From: Euonymus europaeus
Lineage: Eukaryota; Streptophyta; Magnoliopsida; Celastrales; Celastraceae
Reading direction: 5' to 3'
Assembly (NCBI GenBank): GCA_963580455.1
Contig: OY756964.1
Coordinates: 24,774,001 to 24,838,000, forward strand
Length of the DNA: 64,000 bases
Numbering within the stretch: the first letter of the stretch is position 1; each line of letters starts with the position of its first letter. Made by a program: the position numbers and the translations under genes. Positions 49,904-61,769 of the stretch are shown piece by piece. The notes under the pieces were generated by a model. The model saw only the letters and a list, made by a program, of their open reading frames with translations. It did no database searches and had not been told where the DNA came from.

Positions 49904-52900
49904 TCACCACTTGAGCTTTGATGGAAAATACTGCAAGAAGGAATTCACATATTAATACATATAAAAAACAAAATTCAACAATTTAAAAAATAACCTGTAA
50001 AATGTGCACTTACTTTGTTGATAAGGGACACATAATAGGGTTTCACTTCTTCAACATCAATAAGAACTTTGCTCTTACTGTACAGGTCATATTTGCTGCA
50101 CATGATAATCCAAAAAATTGAGTTTAATAATAATAATCAGCAATTAAGGTAATATTAAATAACGGATCCTTGTGGTGAACTTGTATGAGGCAACTCTTTG
50201 AATAAGCAAGAGGTTGTGAGTTCAAGTCCCTAGATCTGATTCAGTTATCACAGTGTAGCATGTTGGGTCGGGAGTTTCCTCGTACAAAAAAATACAATAT
50301 TAAGAGAAGAAAAGAAAGAGATTGAGCTTGATTACTTGAAAATATGTAGCCATTTGAGATTCTCCTCATCCTCCTTGTTCATTAGGTGTTTGTATGCTCC
50401 TGCTGTGTGCAATGCTGTAGAGTAAAACCAACCGAGACATGAACACATAGTCTGTTTGGTTTGTTTTAAAAATTAAAAGAAATAAAAAATGTTTTTTAGT
50501 ATTAAATTGAAACGTTTTATTTTTTAAAATGACAATCAAACGTATTTTCAGGATTATTTTCTATTTTTCAAAAAATGCATGGAAACATGTATATTGATAG
50601 AAACATCGATATATAGTTTTGGCTATAATACTTACGGTAGAAGGAGTGAAATCGGATGATGAACAATGCAGCTGGTGGTAAGGTTGTTCCATTTTCTTTG
50701 GCCACCTACATACAGGGATTTGAAAAAAAAAGGATTAATATTTGATATATTATATCATGATTAAAATGAATCTTCAAATGGAATACATAAATATAAAATA
50801 TTATTATAGCATACCATGTACATGTAATCGTCATGGCCCCAAGAAATCATGACATTTTCAAATCCACACCCTTCTTTGTAAATGCCACTCTTGGTGCTGT
50901 AAACAGGATTGCTATAATCTGGGTTTTCTTTGAAATACTGGAAAACACAACCCAAACAAAAAAAAATGTTTACAAATATATATATATATATATATATATA
51001 ATGTATGTATGTATTGTGCATGTTAAAAGACTGATAGAATTTTATAGGATAAACACCTTATGGTGAACGATGGATTCATCAAAAGCACAACCAAGAGGGA
51101 ATGTGTCTCCTGCATTGTTACAATTGACCATTCATTTACAGTTATATTTTAAAAAAATATCAATTAAAAGTAATTAAATAATAATAATACTCACCAACGA
51201 CTGCCCATTGAGGAAGCCCTCCAAATTGAGGAAGAAGAATCACTTTTCCAAGATCTGAATCCAATGAATCAACAATATATAATCACTTATCAGTATATAG
51301 TTTAGGACCTTTATTTTAATTTGAATTAAAAATAAAGTCAAATTTATGAAATCTGTAAGAGCTTGCCTTCCGCTCAGAGCAACCACAATGGTTGCATTTT
51401 GCTAGGCTAACAAATTGTGTGAAAATATGTGTTTTAGTTGATGTGGTTGTATTGAGATATGTGTTTTGATGATGTTGATAAGTATGTTACTTGATTTTTT
51501 GTAATAAATGTGAGACCCAATATTAATTTGGTGTAAATTTAATAGAGATAGTATGGAGGATATGAAAGTTGTTGGCTTGACTAAAATTGGAACAAAAAAA
51601 TGTTTAGGAATTTGTGTTCTGCTGATGTGACTGTATTGAGAGATATGTGTAATTTGATTTTTTGTGTAATAGAAGTGAGATCCAAAATATGAGTTTACTG
51701 GCCCAATAAAATGCAACCATTGTCGTTACTCTCATGTCACACTTTGAGCTCAGTCACGTCGGAACTCTCATGGAAGCACACTTAACTACGGAGTTCCTAT
51801 GAAATCCGGTGCATATCCTCGAAGGAAAACTTGTTATTAGGAAACTTGTTCTACTATATTTTACACATTAAATATTCTTTTGAGCGATGTGAGATTTAGA
51901 GCATTGAGCCATTTCGCCACTCAGTAGATCATCAAGCGCCACCAAATAAAATTAATTGTGGCATGTTGGGAAACTTTGTTTATTGTATATTTTACTCACT
52001 AGATCTTCTCCTAGGCGTTGTGGGATTTAATACATTGAGCTCCTTCATCGCTCAATATATAGCTCGTTAAGCACCACCATACTAGTAGTGCAGAGTCTTA
52101 TGACACCCGTCCACTCGAAACGAGTGTTACAAAATTTAAACCTAGTCAAGGAATAAGATAAAGATCTACCATGAATAAGAGCAGTCAAGTGAAGCCAGTC
52201 TTCGTTAGGGTAATCCTTCCTTATTGCCTCTGCTGACTGTAACAGGTGTTGGATTTGAGGCTCATCCAAGTCAGGATCACTATCATCAACAACTTCATTC
52301 AACAATTCACAACATTCCCATATACTCATTTCTGCTCTGTCCAACTTTGAATATTCTTCTCTCATCCTCTTCACCTGAAAACAATCAAACATACATATAT
52401 ATATATCATGAATTCAGTTGTCTAGTCCATATTTTTAAATTAAATACGCACCTTTTATGTTATGTTTTGTGTTTTTTCATTTTCTATTTCTTTTTATATT
52501 TTTCAAAAATGTTTTCATAAGTGATTTAATGTTTTTTTGACTTTCTAAAATGGCAACCAAATATATTTTTCGAAATTTTTTCGTTAGGATCCACCAATAA
52601 ACTCATGGCCCAAACTCAACTATCAAATAATATATTGTTCCGAACCCCAACCCCAACCCCTCATAATGCTTCCAAGATATTTGAGGGCTCACAGCATTAA
52701 GACGCATCTTACCAAGTCAATAAAACTCATGGACTTATACACCGTTAATCATACATGTATTTTAGTGATCTAAAAAAATTCTTAATATTTTTTTTATTTT
52801 CACTGAAAACACATGAAAACAAGGCTACCAAACAGACTAAGTACTGTACTCACGAAATCATATGTTTGGTTAATGTGCTGCAATCTGTAGAATTCCTCAA

Positions 52901-53148
52901 CTGTCTTTTTCCTCTCACTTTCTGCCTCATAGTCCCTATATATTAACACAAAATTTCATGTCAGATAGCATTTACAAAACCATATATATATATATATATA
53001 TTCAAAGAAAACAAATTAAAAGGGATTCATGAGACCTGAATGACTGGCCAAAAGAATTGATGTCTGGGGCATCAAATTCAAATTTTTGCATCTTAATTCC
53101 TCCATCGATGACCAAATCTTTGGACTCCTCCTGCACTCTCAGGCCCAT
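49904..53148 (-). CDS. MIOX: Inositol oxygenase (MIOX)
   Basis: This cytosolic di-iron enzyme oxidises myo-inositol with O2 to D-glucuronate, which feeds UDP-glucuronate for cell-wall polysaccharides. Exons (minus) are 53148-53036, 52935-52854, 52374-52170, 51254-51195, 51109-51057, 50937-50815, 50705-50636, 50414-50336, 50095-50014 and 49930-49904, giving 297 aa, slightly short of typical plant MIOX (about 310). The start is [17 protein letters not shown]. All six expected iron ligands are present: His108 (IQHLLQSAE), His133 and Asp134 (ALIHDLGK), His206 (SWGHDDY), His232 (IRFHSFY) and Asp265 (NKYDLYSK). The protein ends YFPSKLKW, as expected for the family. The final exon is only 27 bases. 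Intron 3 is enlarged by a 355-bp MITE and a tandem duplication, and intron 8 is largely a SINE. The 5' leader may contain an intron (gtacct near 53279 to an AG just before the ATG). Confidence 0.96.
50159..50295 (+). mobile_element. SINE in intron 8 of the inositol oxygenase gene
   Basis: The element is flanked by AATATTAA on both sides (50151-50158 and 50296-50303). Inside, 'gaggttgtgagttcaagtccc' resembles a tRNA B box, and the 3' end is A-rich. It makes up over half of the 240-bp intron. Its sequence differs from the two SINEs in the MPP gene, so it is a different family. Confidence 0.7.
50976..51001. repeat. (TA)n microsatellite in MIOX intron 5
   Basis: About 12 TA units lie just upstream of exon 6 in transcript order, about 40 bases from its acceptor. 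Confidence 0.85.
51377..51731. mobile_element. PIF/Harbinger-like MITE, 355 bp, in MIOX intron 3
   Basis: The ends GAGCAACCACAATGGTTGCA and, by reverse complement, GAGTAACGACAATGGTTGCA form a terminal inverted repeat that extends, with mismatches, to about 40 bases. TCA flanks both sides (51374-51376 and 51732-51734), a 3-base target duplication as in PIF/Harbinger. The interior is AT-rich and non-coding. Confidence 0.8.
51825..52090. repeat. Two-copy tandem repeat with CCCACATCG-like words in MIOX intron 3
   Basis: Two imperfect copies of about 130 bases follow one another. On the minus strand each starts 'ggtggygctt', then has 'gctcaatg', 'ctaaatctcacatcg' or 'ttaaatcccacaacg', and 'aagtttcc'. 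The 'cccacatcg' type of word is common in small plant LTR elements, so this may be a decayed LTR pair. It lies directly beside the 355-bp MITE. Confidence 0.55.
52981..53001. repeat. (TA)n microsatellite in MIOX intron 1
   Basis: About ten TA units lie some 35 bases downstream of the exon 1 donor in transcript order. Confidence 0.8.
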
Positions 53149-53349
53149 GATTTGCAAATCTAATGAAGACAATTAGGGAAACACATACAATGTCAAACAC
53201 ATAAAAGCTATAAACCCTAATTTGTCAACAACCCAAAAACAACGTATCTCAATTTGAGATAGAAAGCAAGAAAAAGAGGTACCAAGATCAGGCTTTTCAA
53301 TGAGGATTGCAATCTTTGATTTTGCTAAGCAAAGTGCGAGAGGTATGCG

Positions 53350-53357
53350 TATTTATA
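53350..53357 (-). promoter_or_regulatory. TATA box of the inositol oxygenase gene
   Basis: On the minus strand 'ctataaatac' gives a perfect TATAAATA about 200 bases before the ATG. Initiation near 53320 would give a leader of about 170 bases, or less if the possible leader intron is removed. Confidence 0.5.
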
Positions 53358-53499
53358 GTTAATCCAAAAAGTCCTCCCTGTATATTTGCAGAGATTCACT
53401 ACGACAAAAATACAGTATGCCCGCGGTTTTGTTATTGTGGTAGGTGCAAATTTATAGCAACCGCTGTTTTTCAAACTACGGATTTATGAGGTGCCTTTG

Positions 53500-53830
53500 C
53501 AATGGTTATTACCGTCATTAAAAAATTATTTTATTTTTAAAAAATTATTTTATTTTTAAAAAATTACGAATGTAATCTAATCGAGATTATGAGTTTAGAG
53601 TTTTTTTTTGTGTCAGACGAGAATCAAGCAGAACATGAAACAAGACATAGAATGTTTCAGATTAATATTCAATTTCAATGGTTCAAAATTTTCATGTCGT
53701 TTTCACATTCCATTTGATTTTGTTTGGGATAAAAAAAAATGTTGAACTCATAATCTCGATAAAAAAAAATCCTAAATTTTAAAAAATAAAATATTTAATG
53801 GTTGTAATGACAACGGAATCCGTTATAATT
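53500..53830. mobile_element. Foldback MITE
   Basis: The left arm has 'caatggttattaccgtcatt', A/T runs and 'ctaatcgagattatgagtt'. The right arm has the reverse complements in mirrored order: 'aactcataatctcgat', A/T runs and 'aatggttgtaatgacaacgg'. The arms pair over roughly 140 bases with mismatches. The outer sequence starts with CACTACGACAAAAATA at 53398, which resembles a CACTA terminus, but I could not find a matching right end. Confidence 0.55.
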
Positions 53831-54499
53831 TTTTTACTACAAACCTCAGTAGCCCGTTATATAGTCCTGAAAATATGATATTAATGTCTATCCACGCAAG
53901 CTAACTTATCCTTTTAATTTTTATTTTTTTTGCATGCACTACCTAACAATTTTAATAAACTCGTTTCCTTAATAAGGAAAAATTTAAAGAATATGCTTAT
54001 ATGCATGAAAGTAGCTATAATCTTTGATATTTTTATATTCTGACGATTTAGGATTTTCATATCATTTTTATGTTACATTTGATTTTTATTTTAAAAAATA
54101 TATATCATTGAATTCGTAATTGAGGTCAAAACACATTCATGATTATTGCAAACACGTTTTCTTTTTGCTCACAAAGAAAGGTGAATTGTTCGATTATAAT
54201 TTCTGTCTCTACTCCCAAAATGAATTGACAAACTTGAGTGACAAATGTTGCTAATTGGAGGTTTCGAAGCTGACGTGTCAGATTAGTTGTCCAAGGTGGA
54301 CGGCGTTAAGAGTGAGGTTTTTTCTTTCCCCCACCAATACGAGTAGGAGGGACCGAGGGAGTGTCTAGTTAGTCAGGAGTGATTTTGGGTATTCAGTATC
54401 GGCCGATCCAATGACAACACTGAGATCAAAACAACAATCCAATGTGAAAACAAAACGACCCATATCCTAGTAGTGCTGGAAAATAATTAACCCACGAGA

Positions 54500-54680
54500 T
54501 CTCGATATTTATGGTTTAGAATTTAAAATTTAAGATTTTAGGATTAGGGTTTTGAATTAATTTAGGGGTAGGATTTAGGATTTTTGAGTCTAGACTTAGA
54601 ATTTAGGGTTTTAAAATTTAGGATTTAGTGGTTAGATAAAATCAAAAAATACTTTGAGATTAGGAAATTAGGGATTTAAA
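54500..54680 (+). repeat. Degenerate 'tttaggatttagg' repeat
   Basis: Repeated, imperfect words such as 'tttaggattagggtttt', 'ttaggatttttgag' and 'tttagggttttaaaatttagg' occur over about 180 bases. They recall decayed telomere-like (TTTAGGG) or general AT-rich plant repeats. No period is regular. Confidence 0.45.
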
Positions 54681-57019
54681 ACAAAACAAAAAAGTGACCG
54701 TTGCCATGTTGTTTTTGATATTATTGGATAATCCATGCATACGTGTACTTGGCACATTCCTTCGTTTCTTAAAAAAATATTATTATATGTATTATTATTT
54801 ATTTTTAGAGACAAATTCTAGAAACTTAAATATTCATCGGATGAATAAATACTGAAATACCGGTAAGAGTCCTTCAGTTATGGGCCATGTTTCGGCCCAT
54901 TAGAGAATAAATCCATTTACTGTGTGCATACCGTATCTTTACAAGTATTGTACTTTTTTCCCCCTTCTAAATACATCATGCATATCATCTTTCGGTTTTT
55001 GTCTAGGCTTATATCTCACATCGGGTGATAAACACGAATTCTGGACTTAAGTACTACGGAAACGATCCAAAAGAATAAATGTGTTGGTCCATGACTCAGA
55101 GCAAACGATATTTATTAATGTGTTTGGACTTGAATTTTTAGCGGTTTTCATATTTCAAAAATATCCATAGTACCAAAAAAAAGGTGGAGAAAGTAGTTAG
55201 GATTCACCCAACAATAAACTAATTTTTTTTAAAAAAAAATGTAGTTAGGCTAACTTAGTTGAAAAAATTGGATACATATTCAGTCACTTCCTTCTAAAGG
55301 TATCTATGGAATATGCAACCATCGTTGTCCTCCAAGATTTTGGGTTGGTGTTCCCTATTTAGGGACTATATGTCCCTACACTTTGAAGTTTGGACTAACT
55401 AAAAATAACAAATAATTTAACACACATCTAATATCACTTTGTTGTTGTTATTATTATTATTTTATTAAAGTTCTGATTCATTTTCGCCACCAGATCCTCC
55501 AAATCCTAGCAATGTTGACGCCCCCACTTTGTGAAAATGTTACTTTCAAACTAGTGATTTTTGGATCCCACAAGTGTTGTTAAAAAAAATAAAAATAAAA
55601 ACACACTCACCCACGCATTTAATTGGGGGGAGGTGGTGGTTTAGGGCAGTTAAAAACTGCATTAATTATTCTGACTTTTCTTATTTGTGTTGTAGTGTTA
55701 GAACAAGTGTAATTGGTACCTAAACACTATTCGGGGTATGTCAAACGTTCTCCAACTGTCAACTTATGTTTGTTGATGTTCAAAATTAAAGGGTAAGCAG
55801 CAGCGTTGATTGACAAACACACGACATGTCTGATTTAATTATTTAATCTATTTCTTAGCATATATCAATTCAGGTATTTTCCTTCAAGATCTATTTGGTT
55901 TCATCTTGGTTAAAACTGCACAACTATCAGATAATTGTCTTTTTCTCCGTTCAAGAGCCGCACAACAACTCTTGATCACGAATTGTATAGCTACTACGAT
56001 CCGCCTGTTGAATCTATGTCACGATTGGATCACGAATTAAAACTTCTTCTTTTGATCACGAACTCGGGGCCAAAAATCTTTTACTGTGTGACCTAGATTC
56101 AGAAACACTAATTCAGGTAGGAGAGAGGCTGTATAAAGTTTTCGTTTTTAAGATAAAAAATATCTCAATGCCAAAAAAAGGTGCATGCAACCCTAAATAT
56201 CGTGAGCTATGACGTACTTCGAGGGGAACTTCATGAAGGATTCGATAACGCTCAAGTTAGTTGAAGTCCAACATTATGTTCATGGAGAGTTGGATAATGA
56301 GAGTATTTGGAAGACATGGATATGATCTGACAACGAGAAGGCATCTCAGTTCTTAAACGAGTATATCAGAATGACGTCAATGAAGAGACAACGTGATAGC
56401 AAATTGAGAATGCTCTTCCACAACCTTAATCTTCGAATTAGGGTCTGAAAATCCTACTAGAGATCAAGCAGAAAGAAAAATACTCCTCGACTCATAAAAA
56501 GTGACCTCCAGTGTCATGTAAACTAATGATGTCTTGCACTTTGAATTGTTAGTCTTGAGAGCTTTAAGCTTTCCTTTATCAGCAAAACTCTCAAACCTAT
56601 CAGAGAGGTCTCTCGTGCACATACTCGTGGCACTGGCTCCCTGATTTATATATTATTTTCTCACCTGCAGATAGTCAGATCATTATCCAAACAAGAATTG
56701 ATTTGTCATCTATATGGATTCCTTTTTTCACTGTCATCACAAAAATTCTTATTCGTTATTCAAAAAACCTCTTGAAGCGTGAAAGTTCCACCTACTAAGA
56801 TATGAGATATTTCAACCACTCTATAAGTGTTAGGTCCATCGCCTTATTAATAATAAGACATTTTTAAGGTTTGATGAGTTGGGTTAGCTCGCTAACAACA
56901 AAACATTTTTCAAGGCTTGATGCGTTGAGCGTAATCCATTTGTCAGTTTTGAAAAAAGTAAAATCGTGCGAATTCGATGTATCTATTTGAATCAAATAAT
57001 TCATATATGAGCATAATGT

Positions 57020-57365
57020 ATTGAGTGAACCAAACAATTTAAAGTGAATAATATTATCTGATGATGCTGAATTGTGACTTCCGAAATTGTAATTCATGTA
57101 TCTTATCATTGGGAGGCCCCCGTGTCTCATTCCTCTTCTTTTATGGGTAGGGCTCAATTGTTCACTCAATGCATTTCGCTTGTAGAGTGAATCGAACTCC
57201 TTACCTCAAAAACGCAGTGAGTGAGAAATTGAGCCCTACCCATAAAAGATGAGGAGTGGGACACGGAAACCTTCCAATAATGAGATGCACAAATTACGAT
57301 TTTGAAAATCGTAATTTTACATTATCATTATCAATAAATTTAATAATTTAAAATGGATAATATTA
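57020..57365. repeat. Long imperfect inverted repeat with a short loop
   Basis: The arm 57108-57160 (containing 'tttatgggtagggctcaatt') pairs with 57226-57283 ('aattgagccctacccataaa'), and the pairing continues outward with more mismatches to about 57020 and 57365. The loop is about 65 bases. Read on the minus strand the loop has 'aaggagttcgattcactc', like a tRNA B box. It could be a foldback MITE, an inverted SINE pair, or a hairpin small-RNA source. Confidence 0.65.
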
Positions 57366-60113
57366 TTATTGGTGTATGAGAGAGTGTAAATTCCAACTCC
57401 AAGGACAGGTATGCTGATCTTTAAAGGCTATAGGCTATAGGCAGGCATGCTGATCTGACAGTAGGTTCTTGGCTTTAGCCACTCAAACGCATGTGCACTT
57501 GTGCAGTCCCATGGATAAGATCAACATTTATGGACAGTCCAAAAATTTAATTTAAAAAGAAAAAAGAAAAACAGTCCAATAATTTAAAAAGAAAAAGAAA
57601 AGTGAGTCAAAATTTACCCGAATCCCCATGCCTAGTCACACGGAGACAGTGCCGCGTTTGACCAACCAACAACAGTCATTGTAAGGCGATGGGCCCTACA
57701 ATTCTATTAAAATTGGTTGCAATTCCTCCCAAAATCATACTAAATCATAATTTAAAATGTATTATCAAGTATTTTGATATATATACATAATATTAGAATA
57801 TATTAAATTTAAAGAGAAAAAACTCACTTATTTAAACTAAAAACATTATTTGGACATCCAATATATGTCTAAACTAGAGTCGTGAATATTATTCATCTAA
57901 CTTCAAAATAAATAGAGTCGATGCGCACCGAATATTGCTTTTGGAGGAAATCAAATTCAACACTTTTCGAATTCGTACGATTTTGATCTCAATAAAATTC
58001 ATTGCTAAGTTATTTCTAAATTTCAACCCTAAATCTTAATATGTATTTTTTATAGAAAAATCTCAATAAAATATTGTTTTGAGGATAATTATTATATGTC
58101 ATTCTAGCTAAAAAGAATTGTAGCCCCATTCTATTTTAAGACCTGACGTGTCCACGGGACGGGGAAGATGGCAAACGGAAATTGGGCACATGTACGACTA
58201 CAATCTCGAATACGTGTTGCTCCTAAAAAGTGTCGCATTCATTGCTAAGAAGATTTTTTTATTTTTTATTGTTTATGCTTTTGTCGGTTTGCGAGGGGAA
58301 CGAGGGACGCGAGGACGTGTGTCCCTCTGAATTGGCATTTGTCGCCTCCTTTGTGCCTACACTTCACGTGACTTGCCTTTCACATCTCCCTTGCAATTTT
58401 TTTTTATTAATTCATTGCCCTTCAGCACATGAACATGAAAATGAGATAGAATGTCACACCTGGAGTTGACATTTGAGTCGAATAATTAAATGTGTGGGAT
58501 TCGAATTAAATTAAGTTTAGATATAATTATACGTTAAAATTTTTAAATCTAAATATAATTTTTTGGTTTTAAAATTTGTTCGAATTCAAACATAAAAAAT
58601 TATCGGATTTAATTTTATGAGTGTTAATCCAGATTGAATTTTTATTATTGTCCGCATTTAAATCGATTTGGGTATAAATATATCATAAAATTTAATTCAA
58701 TATAATTTTGGATATGCAAATTTTTCATAAATATATATGTTGTTGGATCACAACTGATTTTTTGTCACCTCGATCCCACCCTGATTTCTAAGTACCTTCA
58801 TATATAATAATACTAGGGTGTCAATGAAATTTTGGTCACATTTAGAAATATTTATTCATGTCCAAACAAAATGTCAATGTGACGCATTTGGAGCCGGACT
58901 ACTATGCCCGTCCTGTATCCTCCAGATAAATCGATCAGCAGTCCCTGCTAAAATATTCGATAGATTATTGATCTTCACTTTTCCTAAAACTTGTCAGAGC
59001 GGATAATCCCTGCTCCTTTATTTGCTCCCAACATAATAGTGAAAAGTGAGAACCCACAAAAATGGCGAGGTTAACTTTACCAAGGATAATGATTTTTTAT
59101 ATTTAAAAAACTTTTATATCCTTTAATTATAAATAATCATAATTAAAATTCTAACACTCATATTCATTGCTCATTTCATATCAAATATGATAATGTTCAT
59201 TTCGCACCCACTAAATTAGCAACCAAATGACACAAAGTTACGTTACTAAATGATCATACAATTAGATCGTCAAAAAGTTGCGGGAGGAAAATATAATCAA
59301 AGTTAAGGTAGAGTAGTTACTCCATTGTTCTTTCTTTTTGGTAGCTTTGCTTTTCTTTCTCAAAGGCAGGCAGCCAGCTGGGCTAAGAGCTTGAAGCTTA
59401 AGGCAGAGCTTTTGATGCTTGACTCCAAGGGTACTCCTCTACGATCCTTTCATCAGTTGATGCACATGGAGGCTAGTCCATTCGAAACCCCCACTCAGGC
59501 TCCACGTGTTCAATGTAATACTTAATTCGTAGAAACAATAATTGGAAATTTCACATTTCAATTTGTGGAGGGGCTAGGGATGTGGATCGGTCCAGAAATC
59601 ATGTCTGATCCTAAATTTGGAGGGTATACCGGGTCGAATGCTAGGTTAATTTTTTAATGGGTTATCGGATGACTCACTAACTCGATAATTTAAAAAAAAA
59701 ATATCGGAAGCCCGGCCTCGTTAAATACTTTACAAGTTCGGTAATTTTTATTAGTCTAATTTTTTTTATTAATTTACTTTTTTCCCTTCTAATTATAATG
59801 CCATATTTAGGAGAGGTGTTGAGATATGTTTGTTGATTTGCGAATCTCTCTAGACTCTTGTTTGATGAATACCTCTAAGTGTTCAGGGGTTTACAAACTA
59901 TTCTCAAAACCCCTTTCACAACCCTTGAAAATAAAGGGTTGGGAGATGTGCACTCACATAAAAATCTTCAATCCCTCTCAACCGGTTCCAATATCAAGCA
60001 AAAAGTGAACACCTCCCAATCCAACCTCTCACAATCTCTCCCAACCCAACTCCTTATAACTTATCTTCCAAGCAGAGCCCAAGTTGAGAATCCAATTAGA
60101 CCCTGTTGTAGGG

Positions 60114-60382
60114 TCTTTTTATGTTTATTTTATTATTTAAAAATGATCAATGTGTTCTAATCGAGATTACGAGTTTAACGGTATATTATTTATGTTAAAC
60201 AATAATTAATGAATAGTGAATAAGACATGACAATTAATATAAATATGAAAAATTGTATTTCAATTTTCACTATTCATTTAATTTTTGTTTGACACAAATA
60301 ATATACCGTTAGACTTATAATTTTGATCAGAACACATTCATAATTTTTAAATAATATAATAAAATAAAATAATTTATACCCT
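60114..60382. mobile_element. Foldback MITE related to the 53.5 kb copy
   Basis: The left arm (60114-60220) has 'gtgttctaatcgagattac' followed by 'taacggtatattattt'. The right arm (60262-60382) carries the reverse complements 'aataatataccgttagac' and 'ttgatcagaacacattcat'. The loop is about 40 bases. Beyond the right arm, 'acaacggatccgttgtaa' is a small perfect palindrome that resembles the 'acaacggaatccgtta' word beside the 53.5 kb element. Confidence 0.6.
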
Positions 60383-60889
60383 AAAATGCCCATACAACAA
60401 CGGATCCGTTGTAAAAAATTTACAGCAGATTCCGCGCTCCTAGTACAATAAGAAACCAAGAGTGTTTCAAGCTGGGGAACATTATACAGAGCAGGCGTTG
60501 TTTGGAGATAAGAAAGAATAACCCTTTTTGTGGAAACAGTTATTGCCTTGTTCATGTGAATCCATCAACTCCGTCATCAAATGGGTCCCATATCATATGG
60601 TCTGCCCTTCTGAAGGGGGAAGCTACTGGTGATTTCCAATCGAGTCGACATGCATGTTAAAAAAAAAGGGAGAGTTTTTCAATTGTCGGTGGTTTAAGGT
60701 AAAAAAGAGAGAGGGTATAATGAAGTAATTTGCAATTCCATGGGGCACAATTTCAACTCTGGAGTAGGGCCTTACATTTAAATTACGACAAATTGTCCAA
60801 TGGTCATCACCCACCATGTTATGGATCCCTGATGGAAACCTGATTTTTCGATTACGAATTTGAACCCTCGAACACAGGTAAGAGAGACT

Positions 60890-61240
60890 CGATCCAAAAT
60901 TTGAGAATAAATTCTCGTTTGTTGATATTTCTTCATAATTCAAATATTCTGTTGGCCCAAATCGCACCAAAATTTCTTTCTCAAGTACTCTCTAGTTTAT
61001 AGTCTTGCCCTTCTTGCGGTTCATTCGTGATATCCACTGCTAGCACAAATTTGCTTCCCCTTCAAGGAAGAGGGCCGCATACTTAACCCTGTTGGGCTTC
61101 GCTATCTCCTGAAAATCAAAGAATTGCTTGGCTCTGTTGAGCCATGAAATTGGATATTCTCATTTGAAAATAGGGAAATTCATATGTGATTTATTTTCAT
61201 CATTTCCAAACCGCATACCCTTCACACTTCCTTCCTCAGC
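60890..61240 (-). pseudogene. Decayed Ty3/gypsy retrotransposon gag fragment
   Basis: One minus-strand frame reads WLNRAKQFFDFQEIA, then KYAALFLEGEANLC, and VRFGPTEYLNYEE. These are the landmarks of plant Ty3/gypsy gag domains ('W...R.EQFF', 'A.LEGEA..W', 'RFGPTE'). The frame is broken by stops at 61160-61162 (TGA), 61040-61042 (TAG) and 60992-60994 (TAG). There is no zinc knuckle, protease or polymerase nearby. It is a short dead relic. Confidence 0.8.
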
Positions 61241-61769
61241 CGAGGTGTCTTCTTCCCATTGTTCAAACCTTCTGAACCGTCCGTCTCTACCTCACTTCAA
61301 GGTTTTTGATCCTCTCCTCGTCTGTTGCAAGCTTTGTTGTCATTGTCCCAAGAAAGGATTGAATCATGGCTTCCAAAACTAAGAGAGTTGCCTCTCAATC
61401 AAAACACCAATGATAGAAACCTGATTCTTCGACTACGATTTGAAATCTCAATCAAAGGTTTGTTGATATTTGATTAATAAGAAATTCGGTAATACTAGTT
61501 GTACATAAGAATTGGTATCCCTAATGTACATAAACCATGTGGCAATCCACGTTGGCAAGATAGTCAGCATTTTTTGAACTTCTGACATTTCAAAACATGG
61601 TAATGATTACAATATAAACCGTGGTATGCTAACTATAGTCACTGGCACACTTTCCAATAAAAGTAAACCCAACTTCAAAAGCTAATCCTATTCACATTGG
61701 AGCCAAAGAGAAAGCTTCCAGAAGCTACGCAAAACTCTTTGTTCTGGGGCCACTGTTTCAAATTTGCTA

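Larger units (their letters stand above)
53149..61750. other. Long intergenic, repeat-rich, no intact gene
   Basis: The left edge is the MIOX promoter, with a TATA box at 53350-53357. After that come foldback elements at about 53500-53830 and 60114-60382, a half-copy at 53990-54150, degenerate 'tttagggtttagg' repeats at 54500-54680, a long inverted repeat at 57020-57365, a hAT-like end at about 59574 ('ctagggatgtggatcgg') without a partner, and a dead gag fragment at 60890-61240. The short open frames elsewhere match no family I know. Confidence 0.6.

Noticed and set aside
53398..53860. Complete CACTA transposon suggested by CACTACGACAAAAATA
   Set aside because: No matching TAGTG right terminus with a 3-base duplication was found, and there is no transposase. 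I kept only the foldback call.
56864..57169. 101-codon minus-strand frame MSEQLSPTHKRRGMRHG
   Set aside because: It lies over the left arm of the inverted repeat at 57.0-57.4 kb, so its sequence is repeat-derived. No motif was recognised.
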